Shown piece after piece: positions 5,012 to 12,957 of a stretch of 13,884 bases of DNA; positions within the stretch are counted from its first letter, which is position 1; every line of letters starts with the position of its first letter. The notes under the pieces are model-generated. The model searched no databases. It was not told the DNA's origin and saw only the letters and a program-made list of their open reading frames with translations. Both the position numbers and the translations under genes were made by a program. This DNA is from AR12 sp036265915 (GTDB taxonomy: Bacteria; Methylomirabilota; Methylomirabilia; Rokubacteriales; CSP1-6). The stretch spans positions 1 through 13,884 of the forward strand of contig DATAOC010000075.1 of assembly GCA_036265915.1 (NCBI GenBank), given 5' to 3'.

Positions 5012-6013
5012 GTGGCCAGGGCCGTCGACGCCGTCGACATTCACGCGCACTACTTTCCGGAGCGCTATCTGCAGCTGATCGAGCGCTCGGGCGGCGCCTT
5101 CGGCGCCAGCCTCGACCGCAGCAACAGCAAGGGACCGTCGATCGTCATGCGCGGCTCCCGGACACCGCCACTCGACCCGACGTACTGGGACCTCGACCGC
5201 CGCCGCAAGGTGATGGACCGTCAGGGCGTCGCCGTGCACGCGCTCTCGCTCACCGTGCCCATGGTCTACTTCGCCGACGGCGACCTCGGCCAGCGCCTGG
5301 CGGAGGCGGTGAACGACTCGATGAGCGAGGCGCATCGCGCCTTCCCCGACCGCTTCGTCGGCTGCGCCACGCTCCCGATGCAGGACCCCAAGCGCGCGGT
5401 GGCCGAGCTCGAGCGCGCCGCCGCGCTGCCCGGCATCAAGGGCGTCTATCTCGGAACCAACGTCAACGCGCGCGAGCTGTCGGATCCCGCGTTCGAGCCG
5501 GTGTTCGCGGCGTGCGCCGCACGCCGCCTGCCGGTGCTGCTCCACCCGATCAACGTGATCGGGGCCGCCCGCCTTGGCTCGTTCTACCTGAACAACCTGC
5601 TCGGCAACCCGTTCGATTCGGCGGTGGCGGCCGCGCATCTCGTCTTCGGCGGCGTGCTGGACCGGCATCCGAAGCTCGAGGTGTGCCTGCCGCACGCCGG
5701 CGGCGCCATGCCATACCTCGTCGGCCGCCTGCAGCACGGCCAGCGCGTCCGTCCCGAGAACCACAAGGTCGCGCGCAAGCCGTTCGCGGCTTACCTGCGC
5801 CGCTTCACGTACGACACGATCAGTCACGCGCCCGAGTCGATGCGCTATCTCATCGGGCTCGTCGGCGCCGACCGCGTCATGCTCGGCAGCGACTATTGCT
5901 TCGACATGGGGCCGGCGCGGCCGCGGGAGATCGTCGACACGCAGCTGCGGCTGTCCGCCGCCGACCGCCGGCGCATCCTGTCGGGCAACGCGCGCCGCCT
6001 GCTCGGGCTGTGA
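5012..6013 (+). CDS. Amidohydrolase family 2 protein (ACMSD-like metal-dependent hydrolase/decarboxylase)
   Basis: A 333-residue TIM-barrel protein with the amidohydrolase-2 metal set: H11-x-H13 in the DIHAHYFPE opening, H178 in VLLHPIN, H228 in LPHAGGAMPY and D294 in LGSDYCFDMG. The family includes 2-amino-3-carboxymuconate-6-semialdehyde decarboxylase, gamma-resorcylate decarboxylase and hydrolases, all cytoplasmic and usually Zn-dependent, acting on aromatic or ring-cleavage carboxylates. Length is typical. The start is GTG at 5012; there is no Shine-Dalgarno sequence, and a TACAAT -10-like word ends 7 nt upstream, so the message may be leaderless. The frame is open upstream, but that part is antisense to the deacetylase. 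Its stop overlaps livH by 4 bp, tying the enzyme directly to the transporter. Substrate unknown; decarboxylase versus hydrolase cannot be told. Confidence 0.88.
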   Translation: MARAVDAVDIHAHYFPERYLQLIERSGGAFGASLDRSNSKGPSIVMRGSRTPPLDPTYWDLDRRRKVMDRQGVAVHALSLTVPMVYFADGDLGQRLAEAVNDSMSEAHRAFPDRFVGCATLPMQDPKRAVAELERAAALPGIKGVYLGTNVNARELSDPAFEPVFAACAARRLPVLLHPINVIGAARLGSFYLNNLLGNPFDSAVAAAHLVFGGVLDRHPKLEVCLPHAGGAMPYLVGRLQHGQRVRPENHKVARKPFAAYLRRFTYDTISHAPESMRYLIGLVGADRVMLGSDYCFDMGPARPREIVDTQLRLSAADRRRILSGNARRLLGL

Positions 6014-6870
6014 CCGCGGAGTTCTGGGTCACCCAGGCCTTCAACGGCCTGTCGTACGGCGCGCTGCTGTTCCTGCTCGCGAGCGGGCTGTCGCTGATCT
6101 TCGGCGTGATGCGCATCGTGAATCTGGCCCACGGCTCGTACTTCATGCTCGGCGGCTACGTCGGCCTGTCCGTCGTCTGGCGCACCGGGAGCTACGTGCT
6201 GGCCCTCGCGGCGGGCGCGCTCGCGGTGGCCCTCGTCGGCGTCGCCATGGAGCGGCTGTTCCTGCGACGCCTCCCCGGACAGACGCTCGGCCAGGTCCTG
6301 ATGACCATCGGCTTCGCCCTGATCTTCCAGGATCTGGCCCTGCTGATCTGGGGCGGCGACCCGTACACCATCCGCGTGCCGGCTCAGCTCTCCGGCGTCA
6401 TCACGGCCGGTCCGGGGCGCTTCCCGGTCTATCGGATCTTCATCGTCGCGGTGGCGGTGATCGTGGGGGCCGCGCTCTGGCTCGTGCTCGACCGCACGCG
6501 CGTGGGCGCGATGATCCGGGCCGCGGTGGACGACGCGGAGATGGCACAGGGGGTCGGCATCCGGGTGCCGCGCGTGTCGCTCGGCGTCTTCGCGCTCGGC
6601 GCGGCGCTGGCGGCCTTCGGCGGCGTCGTCGGCGCCGGCTTTCTCGGCGTCTATCCCGGCCTCGACTTCGAGATCCTGCCCTATGCGTTCGTGGTGGTCA
6701 TCGTCGGCGGCCTCGGCTCGCTCCCCGGGGCCATGGTCGGCAGCCTGATGGTCGGGCTCCTCGACAACTTCGGCAAGGCGCTGTTCCCGGAGCTCTCCTA
6801 CTTCACGCTGTTCGCGCCGATGGCGCTCATCCTGGCGCTGAAGCCGACCGGTCTCTTCGGGCGCGCGTGA
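6010..6870 (+). CDS. livH: Branched-chain amino acid-type ABC transporter permease, LivH family
   Basis: A 286-residue integral membrane protein with the LivH signature NLAHGSYFMLGGY at 38-50, preceded by an SLIFGVMRI helix, and several further hydrophobic segments. The late charged loop (about 155-195) contains RTRVGAMIRAAVDDAEMAQGVGI, the permease sequence that couples to the ATPase. It forms the inner-membrane channel with LivM. Family members import leucine/isoleucine/valine, but in many soil bacteria relatives import amides, urea, short-chain or aromatic carboxylates, so the gene name describes the family and not the substrate. The GTG start overlaps the amidohydrolase stop (GTGA), and its stop overlaps livM in the same way. 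Confidence 0.92.
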   Translation: MTAEFWVTQAFNGLSYGALLFLLASGLSLIFGVMRIVNLAHGSYFMLGGYVGLSVVWRTGSYVLALAAGALAVALVGVAMERLFLRRLPGQTLGQVLMTIGFALIFQDLALLIWGGDPYTIRVPAQLSGVITAGPGRFPVYRIFIVAVAVIVGAALWLVLDRTRVGAMIRAAVDDAEMAQGVGIRVPRVSLGVFALGAALAAFGGVVGAGFLGVYPGLDFEILPYAFVVVIVGGLGSLPGAMVGSLMVGLLDNFGKALFPELSYFTLFAPMALILALKPTGLFGRA

Positions 6871-7793
6871 AGGACCGGGCGGTGCTCGCGGGCGCGACGG
6901 CCGTCGCGCTGGTGGCCGTGGTGGCGCCGTTCCTGCCATCGTATCCGCTGACGCTCGTCACGCAGGTCGCCATCATGGCGGTCCTCGCGATGAGCCTGGA
7001 CGTGCTCCTCGGCTACACCGGCTTGCCCTCCCTCGGGCACGCCGCTTATTTCGGAGTGGCGGCGTACGCGGTCGGCATCCTGAGCACCGAGCGCCAGGCG
7101 GGCTTCGTCACCTGCCTGCTGGCCGGGCTGCTGCTCGCCGCCCTCACCGCGGCGGTGTTCGGCCTCGTCGCCATCCGCGCCACCGGCACGTATTTTCTGA
7201 TGATCACGCTCGCGCTCGGCATGGTGGTGTGGGGACTCGCGTTCCGCTGGGTGTCGATGACGAAGGGCGACAACGGCATCGCCGGCGTCCCGCGCCCGGA
7301 CCCCGGGCTGCCATGGAATCTGAACGCGCCGCTGCCGTTCTTCTATTTCGCGCTGGCGGCGGCCGCGCTCGCGTGGATTGCCCTCGGCACGCTCGCGCGG
7401 TCGCCCTTCGGCCTCACGCTGAAGGGCATCCGCGAGAGCGAGACTCGCATGCGCGCGCTCGGCTACGACGTGTGGCTCCACAAGTACCTCGCCTTCGTCA
7501 TCGCCGGGCTCTTCGCCGGCTTCGCCGGCGTGCTGTGGGCCTACTACAACGGCTTCGTCAGCCCGGTCGACGTCCAGCTCGTCACCTCGGTCGAGACGCT
7601 GTTGATGGTCGCTCTCGGCGGCCCCGGCACGCTGGCAGGGCCGGCGCTCGGCGCCGCCGTCATCGTCTTCCTGAAGAACTTCGTCAGCGTCTACACCAAG
7701 CGCTGGCTGCTCATCCTCGGCGCCGTCTACATCGGCGTCATCCTCTTCGCGCCGCGCGGGGTGCTCGGCGCGTTCAGATCGACACACCGCTGA
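6867..7793 (+). CDS. livM: Branched-chain amino acid-type ABC transporter permease, LivM family
   Basis: A 308-residue membrane protein with the LivM signature GYTGLPSLGHAAYFG at 49-63, an N-terminal hydrophobic pair of helices, and the conserved loop SPFGLTLKGIRESETRMRALGYD used to contact the ABC subunits. It pairs with LivH in the inner membrane. Length matches the shorter LivM class, without the extra N-terminal helices or fused ATPase seen in some relatives. The GTG start overlaps the livH stop by 4 bp. The gene ends with a TGA at 7791 and is followed, unlike the other genes of the operon, by a 151-bp gap filled with a tandem repeat. Confidence 0.92.
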   Translation: MKDRAVLAGATAVALVAVVAPFLPSYPLTLVTQVAIMAVLAMSLDVLLGYTGLPSLGHAAYFGVAAYAVGILSTERQAGFVTCLLAGLLLAALTAAVFGLVAIRATGTYFLMITLALGMVVWGLAFRWVSMTKGDNGIAGVPRPDPGLPWNLNAPLPFFYFALAAAALAWIALGTLARSPFGLTLKGIRESETRMRALGYDVWLHKYLAFVIAGLFAGFAGVLWAYYNGFVSPVDVQLVTSVETLLMVALGGPGTLAGPALGAAVIVFLKNFVSVYTKRWLLILGAVYIGVILFAPRGVLGAFRSTHR

Positions 7794-7801
7794 CACACGG
7801 A

Positions 7802-7862
7802 GCCACGACCATCTCCGGCCAGCCCACCCACGCTTCGAACCGCTCGCGAGCCATCGCGAAAA
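7802..7862. repeat. Intergenic tandem repeat, copy 1 (66-bp period)
   Basis: Copy 1 begins with GCCACGACCATCTCCGGCC and ends with CATCGCGAAAA. It matches copy 2 (7868-7928) over 61 bp with one mismatch (C versus G near the end); a 5-bp linker separates the copies. It contains the palindrome TTCGAA and a CTCGCGAG core able to form a small hairpin. Confidence 0.9.
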
Positions 7863-7867
7863 CCGCC

Positions 7868-7928
7868 GCCACGACCATCTCCGGCCAGCCCACCCACGCT
7901 TCGAACCGCTCGCGAGCGATCGCGAAAA
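7868..7928. repeat. Intergenic tandem repeat, copy 2, abutting the binding-protein ribosome site
   Basis: Copy 2 differs from copy 1 by one base, which makes two perfect palindromes: CGCTCGCGAGCG and GCGATCGC. It ends in AAAA directly joined to GGAAGGAG, the Shine-Dalgarno site of the first binding protein, so a folded repeat could shield or present that site. Two copies with a 5-bp linker are not a CRISPR array. Confidence 0.9.
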
Positions 7929-7944
7929 GGAAGGAGACCAAGAC

Positions 7945-9192
7945 ATGATCAACGTGCGTCTCGTCGCTTGCGTCGTTCTGCTCGCCGTCGCGGCCTCGGT
8001 GGGGGCGCCGCCGGGCGCGCCCGCACAGTCGGCGCCGATCAAGATCGGCTTCCTGGCACCCCTCACCGGCCCGTTCGCCCAGATCGGCAAGGACATGGTC
8101 AACGGCAACCAGCTCTATCTCGCCGAGATCGGCAATCAGGTAGCCGGTCGGAAGATCGAGGTGATCGTCGAGGACGACGAGGGCAATCCGGCCACCGCCC
8201 TCAACAAGTCCCGCAAGCTCGTCGATCAGGACAAGGTCGCCATCCTCACCGGCGGCATGCTCGCCAACGTCGGATATGCCCTGCAGCCGTACATCGATGC
8301 GCAGAAGATACCGAGCACCTTCCCGGTCATCGCGGCCGACGACCTCACCCAGCGCAAGCCGGCGAAGTGGATCGTGCGCACGGGCTGGTCCACCAGCCAG
8401 CCGATGCATCCCTTCGCCGACTGGGCGCTGAAGAACACGAAGTACCGCAGGGTGGCCGCCATCGGGATGGACTACGCGTTCGGCTACGAGATCATCGGCG
8501 GGTTCCAGCAGGTGTTCGAGGAGGGCGGCGGCCAGATCGTGCAGCGCATCTGGGCTCCGCTCAACACCAACGACTTTGCGCCGTTCCTCGCGCAGATCCG
8601 CCGTGACGCGGATGCCGTCCTCGCCCTGTTCACCGGACGGCTGGCGCTGCAGTTCCTGAAGCAGTACCAGGAGGCCGGCCTGAAGGACAAGCTGCCGCTG
8701 CTCGGCGGCGGCACGCTCACCGACGAGACCGTGCTGCCGCAGATGGGTGACGAGGCCGTCGGGGTCATCACCGCGCTGCATTACTCGCAGGCGCTCGACA
8801 ATCCCACCAACGTGAAGTTCAACAAGGCGTTCGAGGCGTCGGCCGGCAAGATCGCCTCGTATTACTCGGAGGCGACGTACACGAACGCGCGCTGGATCGT
8901 GGAGGCCATCAAGGCCGCCGGCGGCAAGGCCGAGGATCGCGACGCGATGCTGGCCGCGCTGCGGAAGGTCGATCTGAAGGAAACGGCGCGAGGCCCGCTC
9001 AGGGTGGACGACTTCGGCAATCCCATCCAGAACATCTACATCCGGAAGGTCGAGCGCGTCGGGGGCCACTTGCAGAACACGGTGATCGCCACCTATCCGG
9101 CGATCGGTCAGTTCTGGAAGTACAAGCCGGACGAGTACATGAAGCGGCCGCTCTACAGCCGCGACTACCCGCCGTGCAAGCACTGCCAGTGA
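7945..9192 (+). CDS. Branched-chain amino acid-type substrate-binding protein, copy 1 (LivK/Peripla_BP_6)
   Basis: A 415-residue exported protein. The signal peptide is MINVRLVACVVLLAVAASVG with a likely cleavage after APA near residue 27; no lipobox cysteine is present, so it should be a soluble periplasmic protein. The mature part opens with IKIGFLAPLTGPFAQIGKDM, the classic ligand-gripping start of type I periplasmic binding proteins, and continues with the EDDEGNPATA strand-helix, a VAAIGMDYAFGYE interdomain segment and a QFWKYKPDEY end. It delivers substrate to LivHM. GGAAGGAG lies 8 nt before ATG 7945. The unusual C-terminus ends in PPCKHCQ, a CxxC pair not found in copy 2. Related to the second binding protein at 11718 but clearly diverged. 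Confidence 0.92.
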   Translation: MINVRLVACVVLLAVAASVGAPPGAPAQSAPIKIGFLAPLTGPFAQIGKDMVNGNQLYLAEIGNQVAGRKIEVIVEDDEGNPATALNKSRKLVDQDKVAILTGGMLANVGYALQPYIDAQKIPSTFPVIAADDLTQRKPAKWIVRTGWSTSQPMHPFADWALKNTKYRRVAAIGMDYAFGYEIIGGFQQVFEEGGGQIVQRIWAPLNTNDFAPFLAQIRRDADAVLALFTGRLALQFLKQYQEAGLKDKLPLLGGGTLTDETVLPQMGDEAVGVITALHYSQALDNPTNVKFNKAFEASAGKIASYYSEATYTNARWIVEAIKAAGGKAEDRDAMLAALRKVDLKETARGPLRVDDFGNPIQNIYIRKVERVGGHLQNTVIATYPAIGQFWKYKPDEYMKRPLYSRDYPPCKHCQ

Positions 9193-9202
9193 GATCGCGC
9201 GC

Positions 9203-9946
9203 CTGAGCGACTGGGCCCTGCGCCTGGAGCGTGTCTCGCGGGCGTTCGGCGGGCTCCGCGCTGTCGACAGCGTGGATCTCGCCGTACGCCCCGGCGAGCG
9301 TCGCGCCCTCATCGGCCCCAACGGCGCCGGCAAGACGACGCTGTTCAATCTCATTGCCGGCGCGCTACCCGTCACGCTTGGCCGCATCGAGCTCTTCGGG
9401 CAGGACGTCACCCGCATGCCGCCGCACAGGCGCGCCGCGCAGGGGCTGACCCGGACGTTCCAGGTCTCGAACCTCTTTCCCACGCTCAGCGTGCGGGAGA
9501 ACTGCCTGCTCGCGGTGCAGGCGCTCTCGCCCGCCCGGCTGGCGATGTATCGGCCGCTGGCGGGCTACCGCGCGCTGCACGCGCGTGTCGACGAGACGCT
9601 GGCGACGGTGGGCCTCGCCGACCGCGGCGCCGCGACCGTGCGCGATCTCTCGCATGGCGAGCAGCGGCAGCTCGAGATCGCGCTGGCGCTGGCCGGACGG
9701 CCGCGCGTCCTGCTCCTCGACGAGCCGACGGCCGGCCTGTCGCCGGCGGAGTCGGGCGCGATGGCGCGGCTGCTCGGCCGGCTCGATCCCGCCATCACCC
9801 TGCTCATCATCGAGCACGACATGGACATCGCGCTGGAGGTGGCCCGCCACGTCACCGTCCTGCACTACGGACGCGTCATCGCCGACGGCACCCGTGAGGT
9901 CGTCCGCGCGGATCCGACCGTGCGTGAGATCTACCTCGGTGCTTGA
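9203..9946 (+). CDS. livG: Branched-chain amino acid-type ABC transporter ATPase, LivG family (probable CTG start)
   Basis: An ATPase with Walker A GPNGAGKT (residues 38-45), signature LSHGEQ (149-154), Walker B with D173-E174 (VLLLDEPTAGLSP) and switch H205 (IIEHD), plus the LivG-typical TRTFQVSNLFPTLSV Q-loop region. It powers transport with LivF. The first ATG/GTG/TTG in frame is GTG 9272, which would delete 23 residues including the ALRLERVSRAFGGLRAV strand and A-loop aromatic F15. The family pattern is present in frame from CTG 9203, giving 247 residues with Walker A at the usual distance. I therefore call the start at CTG 9203, 10 bp after the binding-protein stop; an ATC at 9194 is a weaker alternative. 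Upstream purines (GTGAGA) are weak. A sequencing error at the true start cannot be excluded. Confidence 0.88.
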   Translation: MSDWALRLERVSRAFGGLRAVDSVDLAVRPGERRALIGPNGAGKTTLFNLIAGALPVTLGRIELFGQDVTRMPPHRRAAQGLTRTFQVSNLFPTLSVRENCLLAVQALSPARLAMYRPLAGYRALHARVDETLATVGLADRGAATVRDLSHGEQRQLEIALALAGRPRVLLLDEPTAGLSPAESGAMARLLGRLDPAITLLIIEHDMDIALEVARHVTVLHYGRVIADGTREVVRADPTVREIYLGA

Positions 9947-10628
9947 ACTGGCTGACGTCCACACCTACTACGGCGAGAGCCACGTGCTCCAGGGCGTGAG
10001 CCTCGGCGTGCCGGCCGGGGCCGTGGTCGGCATCCTGGGCCGCAACGGCGCCGGCAAGACGACGCTGATCCGCACGACGATCGGGTTCACGCCGGCCCGG
10101 CGCGGCACCGTTCGCTTCAAGGGCGACGACATCACCCGCTGGCCTTCGTACCGCGCCGTCGAGCGCGGCATGGCGCTGGTGCCGCAGGGCCGCCGCGTCT
10201 TTCCCTCGCTCACCGTGATCGAAAACCTTGAAGTCGCCCGACGCGGCGGCGGCCGCTGGACGCTGGCGCGCGTGCTCGAGCTGTTTCCGCGCCTGCGCGA
10301 GCGCGGCGCCAATCGCGCCAACAAGCTCTCGGGCGGCGAGCAGCAGATGCTCGCCATCGGCCGCGCGCTCATGACCAACCCTGATCTGCTGCTCATGGAC
10401 GAGCCGACGGAGGGCCTGGCGCCGCTCATCGTGCGCGAGGTCGGCCGCGTGATCGCCGAGCTCAAGCGCGAGGGGCTGTCGATCCTGCTCGTCGAGCAGA
10501 ACCTGCCGCTCGCGCTGTCGGTGGCCGACACCGTGCACGTGCTGTCGCGCGGCGCCATCGTGCACACGTCGACGCCGGACGGGCTGCTGGCGAACGAGAC
10601 GGTGAAATCGCGGTATCTTGGGGTCTGA
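9939..10628 (+). CDS. livF: Branched-chain amino acid-type ABC transporter ATPase, LivF family
   Basis: A 229-residue ATPase beginning MLELADVHTYYGESHVLQGV, the standard LivF opening with an A-loop tyrosine, then Walker A GRNGAGKT (34-41), the GMALVPQGRRVFPSLTV Q-loop, signature LSGGEQ (130-135), Walker B with D154-E155 (LLMDEPTEGLAP) and VEQN in place of the switch histidine. That last feature is normal for LivF and marks it as the degenerate partner of LivG. The GTG at 9939 overlaps the livG stop by 8 bp and fits the family length. The monooxygenase gene begins 1 bp after its stop, so the two are likely translated in a coupled way. Confidence 0.92.
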   Translation: MLELADVHTYYGESHVLQGVSLGVPAGAVVGILGRNGAGKTTLIRTTIGFTPARRGTVRFKGDDITRWPSYRAVERGMALVPQGRRVFPSLTVIENLEVARRGGGRWTLARVLELFPRLRERGANRANKLSGGEQQMLAIGRALMTNPDLLLMDEPTEGLAPLIVREVGRVIAELKREGLSILLVEQNLPLALSVADTVHVLSRGAIVHTSTPDGLLANETVKSRYLGV

Positions 10629-10629
10629 G

Positions 10630-11691
10630 ATGCGGTTCGGGACGTTCTTCTTCTTCCAGGCGCCGCCGGGGCACCGGCACGCCGACATCATCCACCGCGA
10701 GCTCGAGCAGGTCGAGTGGACCGAGGAGCTCGGCTTCGACGAGGTCTGGTTCACCGAGCATCACTTCATCGACTACGGCCTGTCCGTCGATCCCGCCGCG
10801 CTGGCCTCCGCGGCCGCGTCGCGGACACGCCGCGTCCGCATCGGCCTCGCGGCCGCCATCCTTCCCTTCCACCATCCGCTGCGCCTCGCCGAGCAAATGG
10901 CGCTCGTCGACATCATCTCGAACGGCCGGCTCGACGTCGGCGTCGGCCGCGGCAACCGGCCGGCGGAGTTCGCCGGCTATCGCGTCCCGCAGGTCGAGAG
11001 CCGCGACCGCTTCGAGGAGACGGTCGAGATCATGCGGCTGGCGTGGACGCAGGAGCGCTTCGCGTTTCACGGGCGCTTCTTCGACTTCGACGACGTGCGG
11101 GTGATTCCGAAGCCGGTGCAGCAGCCGCATCCGCCGCTCTACCAGGTGTGCGTGAGCAAGGACGGCATCGAGAACACCGCGTTGCGCGGCTGGCCCATGC
11201 TGAACTCCGTGCTGTTCGGCCCCGTGGACCAGCTCATCGGCAACCGCGACACCTACGTCGCGACGCTTGAGAAGGCCGGACGCAGCGCGGACGAGATCGC
11301 GGCGCTGCTCGCGCGCTGGGGCGTGTCGCGCCAGATCTACGTGGCGGAGACCGACGCGCAGGCGCTCGCCGAGGCGCGCGACGCCGAGCTCTGGTACCAG
11401 GAGTCGTTCCGCCGCTTCGTCGTGCCCGAGCGCATCGAGGACGCGCACCCCACACTGCAGCCGGGCTTCCGCGCCATGGCCGACCGGCTCGCCGGCGTCA
11501 CCTGGGAAGGCCTCGTGCGCGAGACGCTCGCCTTCGGCTCGCCGGACACCGTGGCCCGCCACATCGAGCAGATGCGCCGCCTCGGCGTGGGTCAGGTGCT
11601 CTGCTGGATGAACTTCGGGGGCCTGCCCCAGGCGCGCATCCGCCGCTCGATGGAGCTGTTCGCGCGCGAAGTCATGCCCCGCTTTCGCTGA
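10630..11691 (+). CDS. Luciferase-like flavin-dependent monooxygenase 1 (LLM class, FTEHHF type)
   Basis: A 353-residue TIM-barrel protein of the bacterial-luciferase superfamily. It opens with MRFGTFFFF, carries FDEVWFTEHHF at 36-46 (the EHHF flavin/substrate segment of the luciferase alpha branch), then RVRIGLAAAILPFHHPLRLAEQ and ISNGRLDVGVGRGN, and ends with a TVARHIEQMRRLGV helix. Such enzymes use FMNH2 (sometimes F420) and O2 to oxidise aldehydes, sulfonates, amides or ring nitrogen compounds. No flavin reductase is encoded in the window. ATG 10630 is preferred over the GTG-like codon at 10618, since the latter lies inside livF and adds only four residues. The tight link to livF, with a 1-bp gap, implies it acts on the imported compound. 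Confidence 0.9.
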   Translation: MRFGTFFFFQAPPGHRHADIIHRELEQVEWTEELGFDEVWFTEHHFIDYGLSVDPAALASAAASRTRRVRIGLAAAILPFHHPLRLAEQMALVDIISNGRLDVGVGRGNRPAEFAGYRVPQVESRDRFEETVEIMRLAWTQERFAFHGRFFDFDDVRVIPKPVQQPHPPLYQVCVSKDGIENTALRGWPMLNSVLFGPVDQLIGNRDTYVATLEKAGRSADEIAALLARWGVSRQIYVAETDAQALAEARDAELWYQESFRRFVVPERIEDAHPTLQPGFRAMADRLAGVTWEGLVRETLAFGSPDTVARHIEQMRRLGVGQVLCWMNFGGLPQARIRRSMELFAREVMPRFR

Positions 11692-11717
11692 AGCTGCACG
11701 CAAGGAGGCGCGTTCCG

Positions 11718-12956
11718 ATGAGGCTCCGCCAGCTCGTTCGTCCGGGCGCCGCCACGGCGCTGTGCCTGCTGCTCCTGGTGCCGTCCACCGCGCCCGCCGC
11801 CGATCCGATCCGCGTGGGCTACCTGGGTCCGCTCACCGGCATCTTCGCGGCCGCCGGCAAGGACATGCTCGAGGGTCTGAAGATGGCGTTCGAACAGGCG
11901 AGCTGGGAAGCGGCCGGGCGCAAGATCGAGCTCATCGAGGAGGACGACGAGGGCAATCCGGCCACCGCCCAGGCGAAGTACCGCAAGCTGGTCGCCCAGG
12001 ATCGCATCCACGTGCTCGACGGAGTGCTCCTGATCAACATCGGCTATGCGCTCGTGCCGAACATCGAGCGCGACCGGCTGCCGTCGCTGTTCCTGACGAC
12101 GCCCGACGAGATCACCAAGCGCAAGCCGGCGCGGTACGTCATCCGGTCGAACTTCGCGGCGAGCCAGCCGATGCACGCGCTCGGCGAGTACGCGGCGCGG
12201 ACGCTCCGCTACAAGCGGGTGGCCGCCATCGCCATGGACAATGGCTTCGGGCACGAGGGCGTCGGCGGCTTCCAGCGCGTCTTCGAGGACCTGGGCGGCC
12301 GCGTCGTCCAGAAGACGTGGGTGCCGCTCAACGCGATGGACTTCGCGCCGTACCTGACCCAGATCCCGCGCGACGTCGACGCGGTGGTTCAGGTGTTCGT
12401 CGCCGGTCAGGCGGTGCGGTTCGCCAAGCAGTACGGCGAGAGCGCGCTGCGCGGCAAGGTCCCGCTCATCGGCACCGGCGTCTTCACGGACGAGTCCTCG
12501 CTGCGCGGCATGGGCGACGAGGTCCTCGGCCACGTCGGCGCGCTCATCTGGGCGCCCACGCTCGACAATGCCGCGAACCGCGCGTTCATGACCCTGGCCG
12601 AGAGCCGGCTGCGCCGGACGCCGTCGTACTTCCACGCCGTCATGTACAGCTCGGGCCGGTGGATCATCGAGGCGGCGAAGGCGCTCGGCGGCAACGTCGA
12701 CGATCGCGAGGCGCTGCTGGCCGCGCTCCGCAAGGCGAGCGACACCACGCCCGACCCGCGCGGGCCGATCAAGCTCGACGAGTACAACAACCCGACGCAG
12801 AACGTGTACATCGTCAAGGTCGAGAAGGTGAACGGCCGGCTGCAGAACACCGTCGTCCACACCTATCCGATGGTCTCGCAGTTCTGGACGTACAAGGCGG
12901 ACGAGTTCCTGAGATCGCCGCCGTACGATCGCACGTACCCGCCCGTGAAGCCGTGA
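11718..12956 (+). CDS. Branched-chain amino acid-type substrate-binding protein, copy 2 (LivK/Peripla_BP_6)
   Basis: A 412-residue exported protein: signal peptide MRLRQLVRPGAATALCLLLL with cleavage expected after APA at about 27, no lipobox cysteine, then IRVGYLGPLTGIFAAAGKDM. It aligns along its length with the first binding protein: shared blocks include EDDEGNPATA, RRVAAI/KRVAAI, LNxxDFAP, ALLAALRK, LQNTV and QFWxYK. Copy 2 lacks the C-terminal CxxC of copy 1 and differs in the middle, where ligand specificity lies. AAGGAGG 9 nt before ATG 11718 is a strong ribosome site. With no permease or ATPase of its own, it probably feeds the same LivHMGF complex with a second ligand. Confidence 0.92.
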   Translation: MRLRQLVRPGAATALCLLLLVPSTAPAADPIRVGYLGPLTGIFAAAGKDMLEGLKMAFEQASWEAAGRKIELIEEDDEGNPATAQAKYRKLVAQDRIHVLDGVLLINIGYALVPNIERDRLPSLFLTTPDEITKRKPARYVIRSNFAASQPMHALGEYAARTLRYKRVAAIAMDNGFGHEGVGGFQRVFEDLGGRVVQKTWVPLNAMDFAPYLTQIPRDVDAVVQVFVAGQAVRFAKQYGESALRGKVPLIGTGVFTDESSLRGMGDEVLGHVGALIWAPTLDNAANRAFMTLAESRLRRTPSYFHAVMYSSGRWIIEAAKALGGNVDDREALLAALRKASDTTPDPRGPIKLDEYNNPTQNVYIVKVEKVNGRLQNTVVHTYPMVSQFWTYKADEFLRSPPYDRTYPPVKP

Positions 12957-12957
12957 G

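Noticed and set aside
4967..5827. N-terminal extension of the deacetylase frame on the minus strand
   Set aside because: Antisense to the amidohydrolase with its metal ligands; the Shine-Dalgarno site at 4970-4977 and homology begin at 4966.
7802..7928. CRISPR array
   Set aside because: Only two long copies separated by 5 bp, with no spacer-sized unique sequence.
7774..9483. Long minus-strand open frame (569 codons) that runs through the tandem repeat and encodes two 22-residue repeats
   Set aside because: Most of it is antisense to the first binding protein and livG; the peptide repeat is a direct result of the 66-bp DNA period being a multiple of three.
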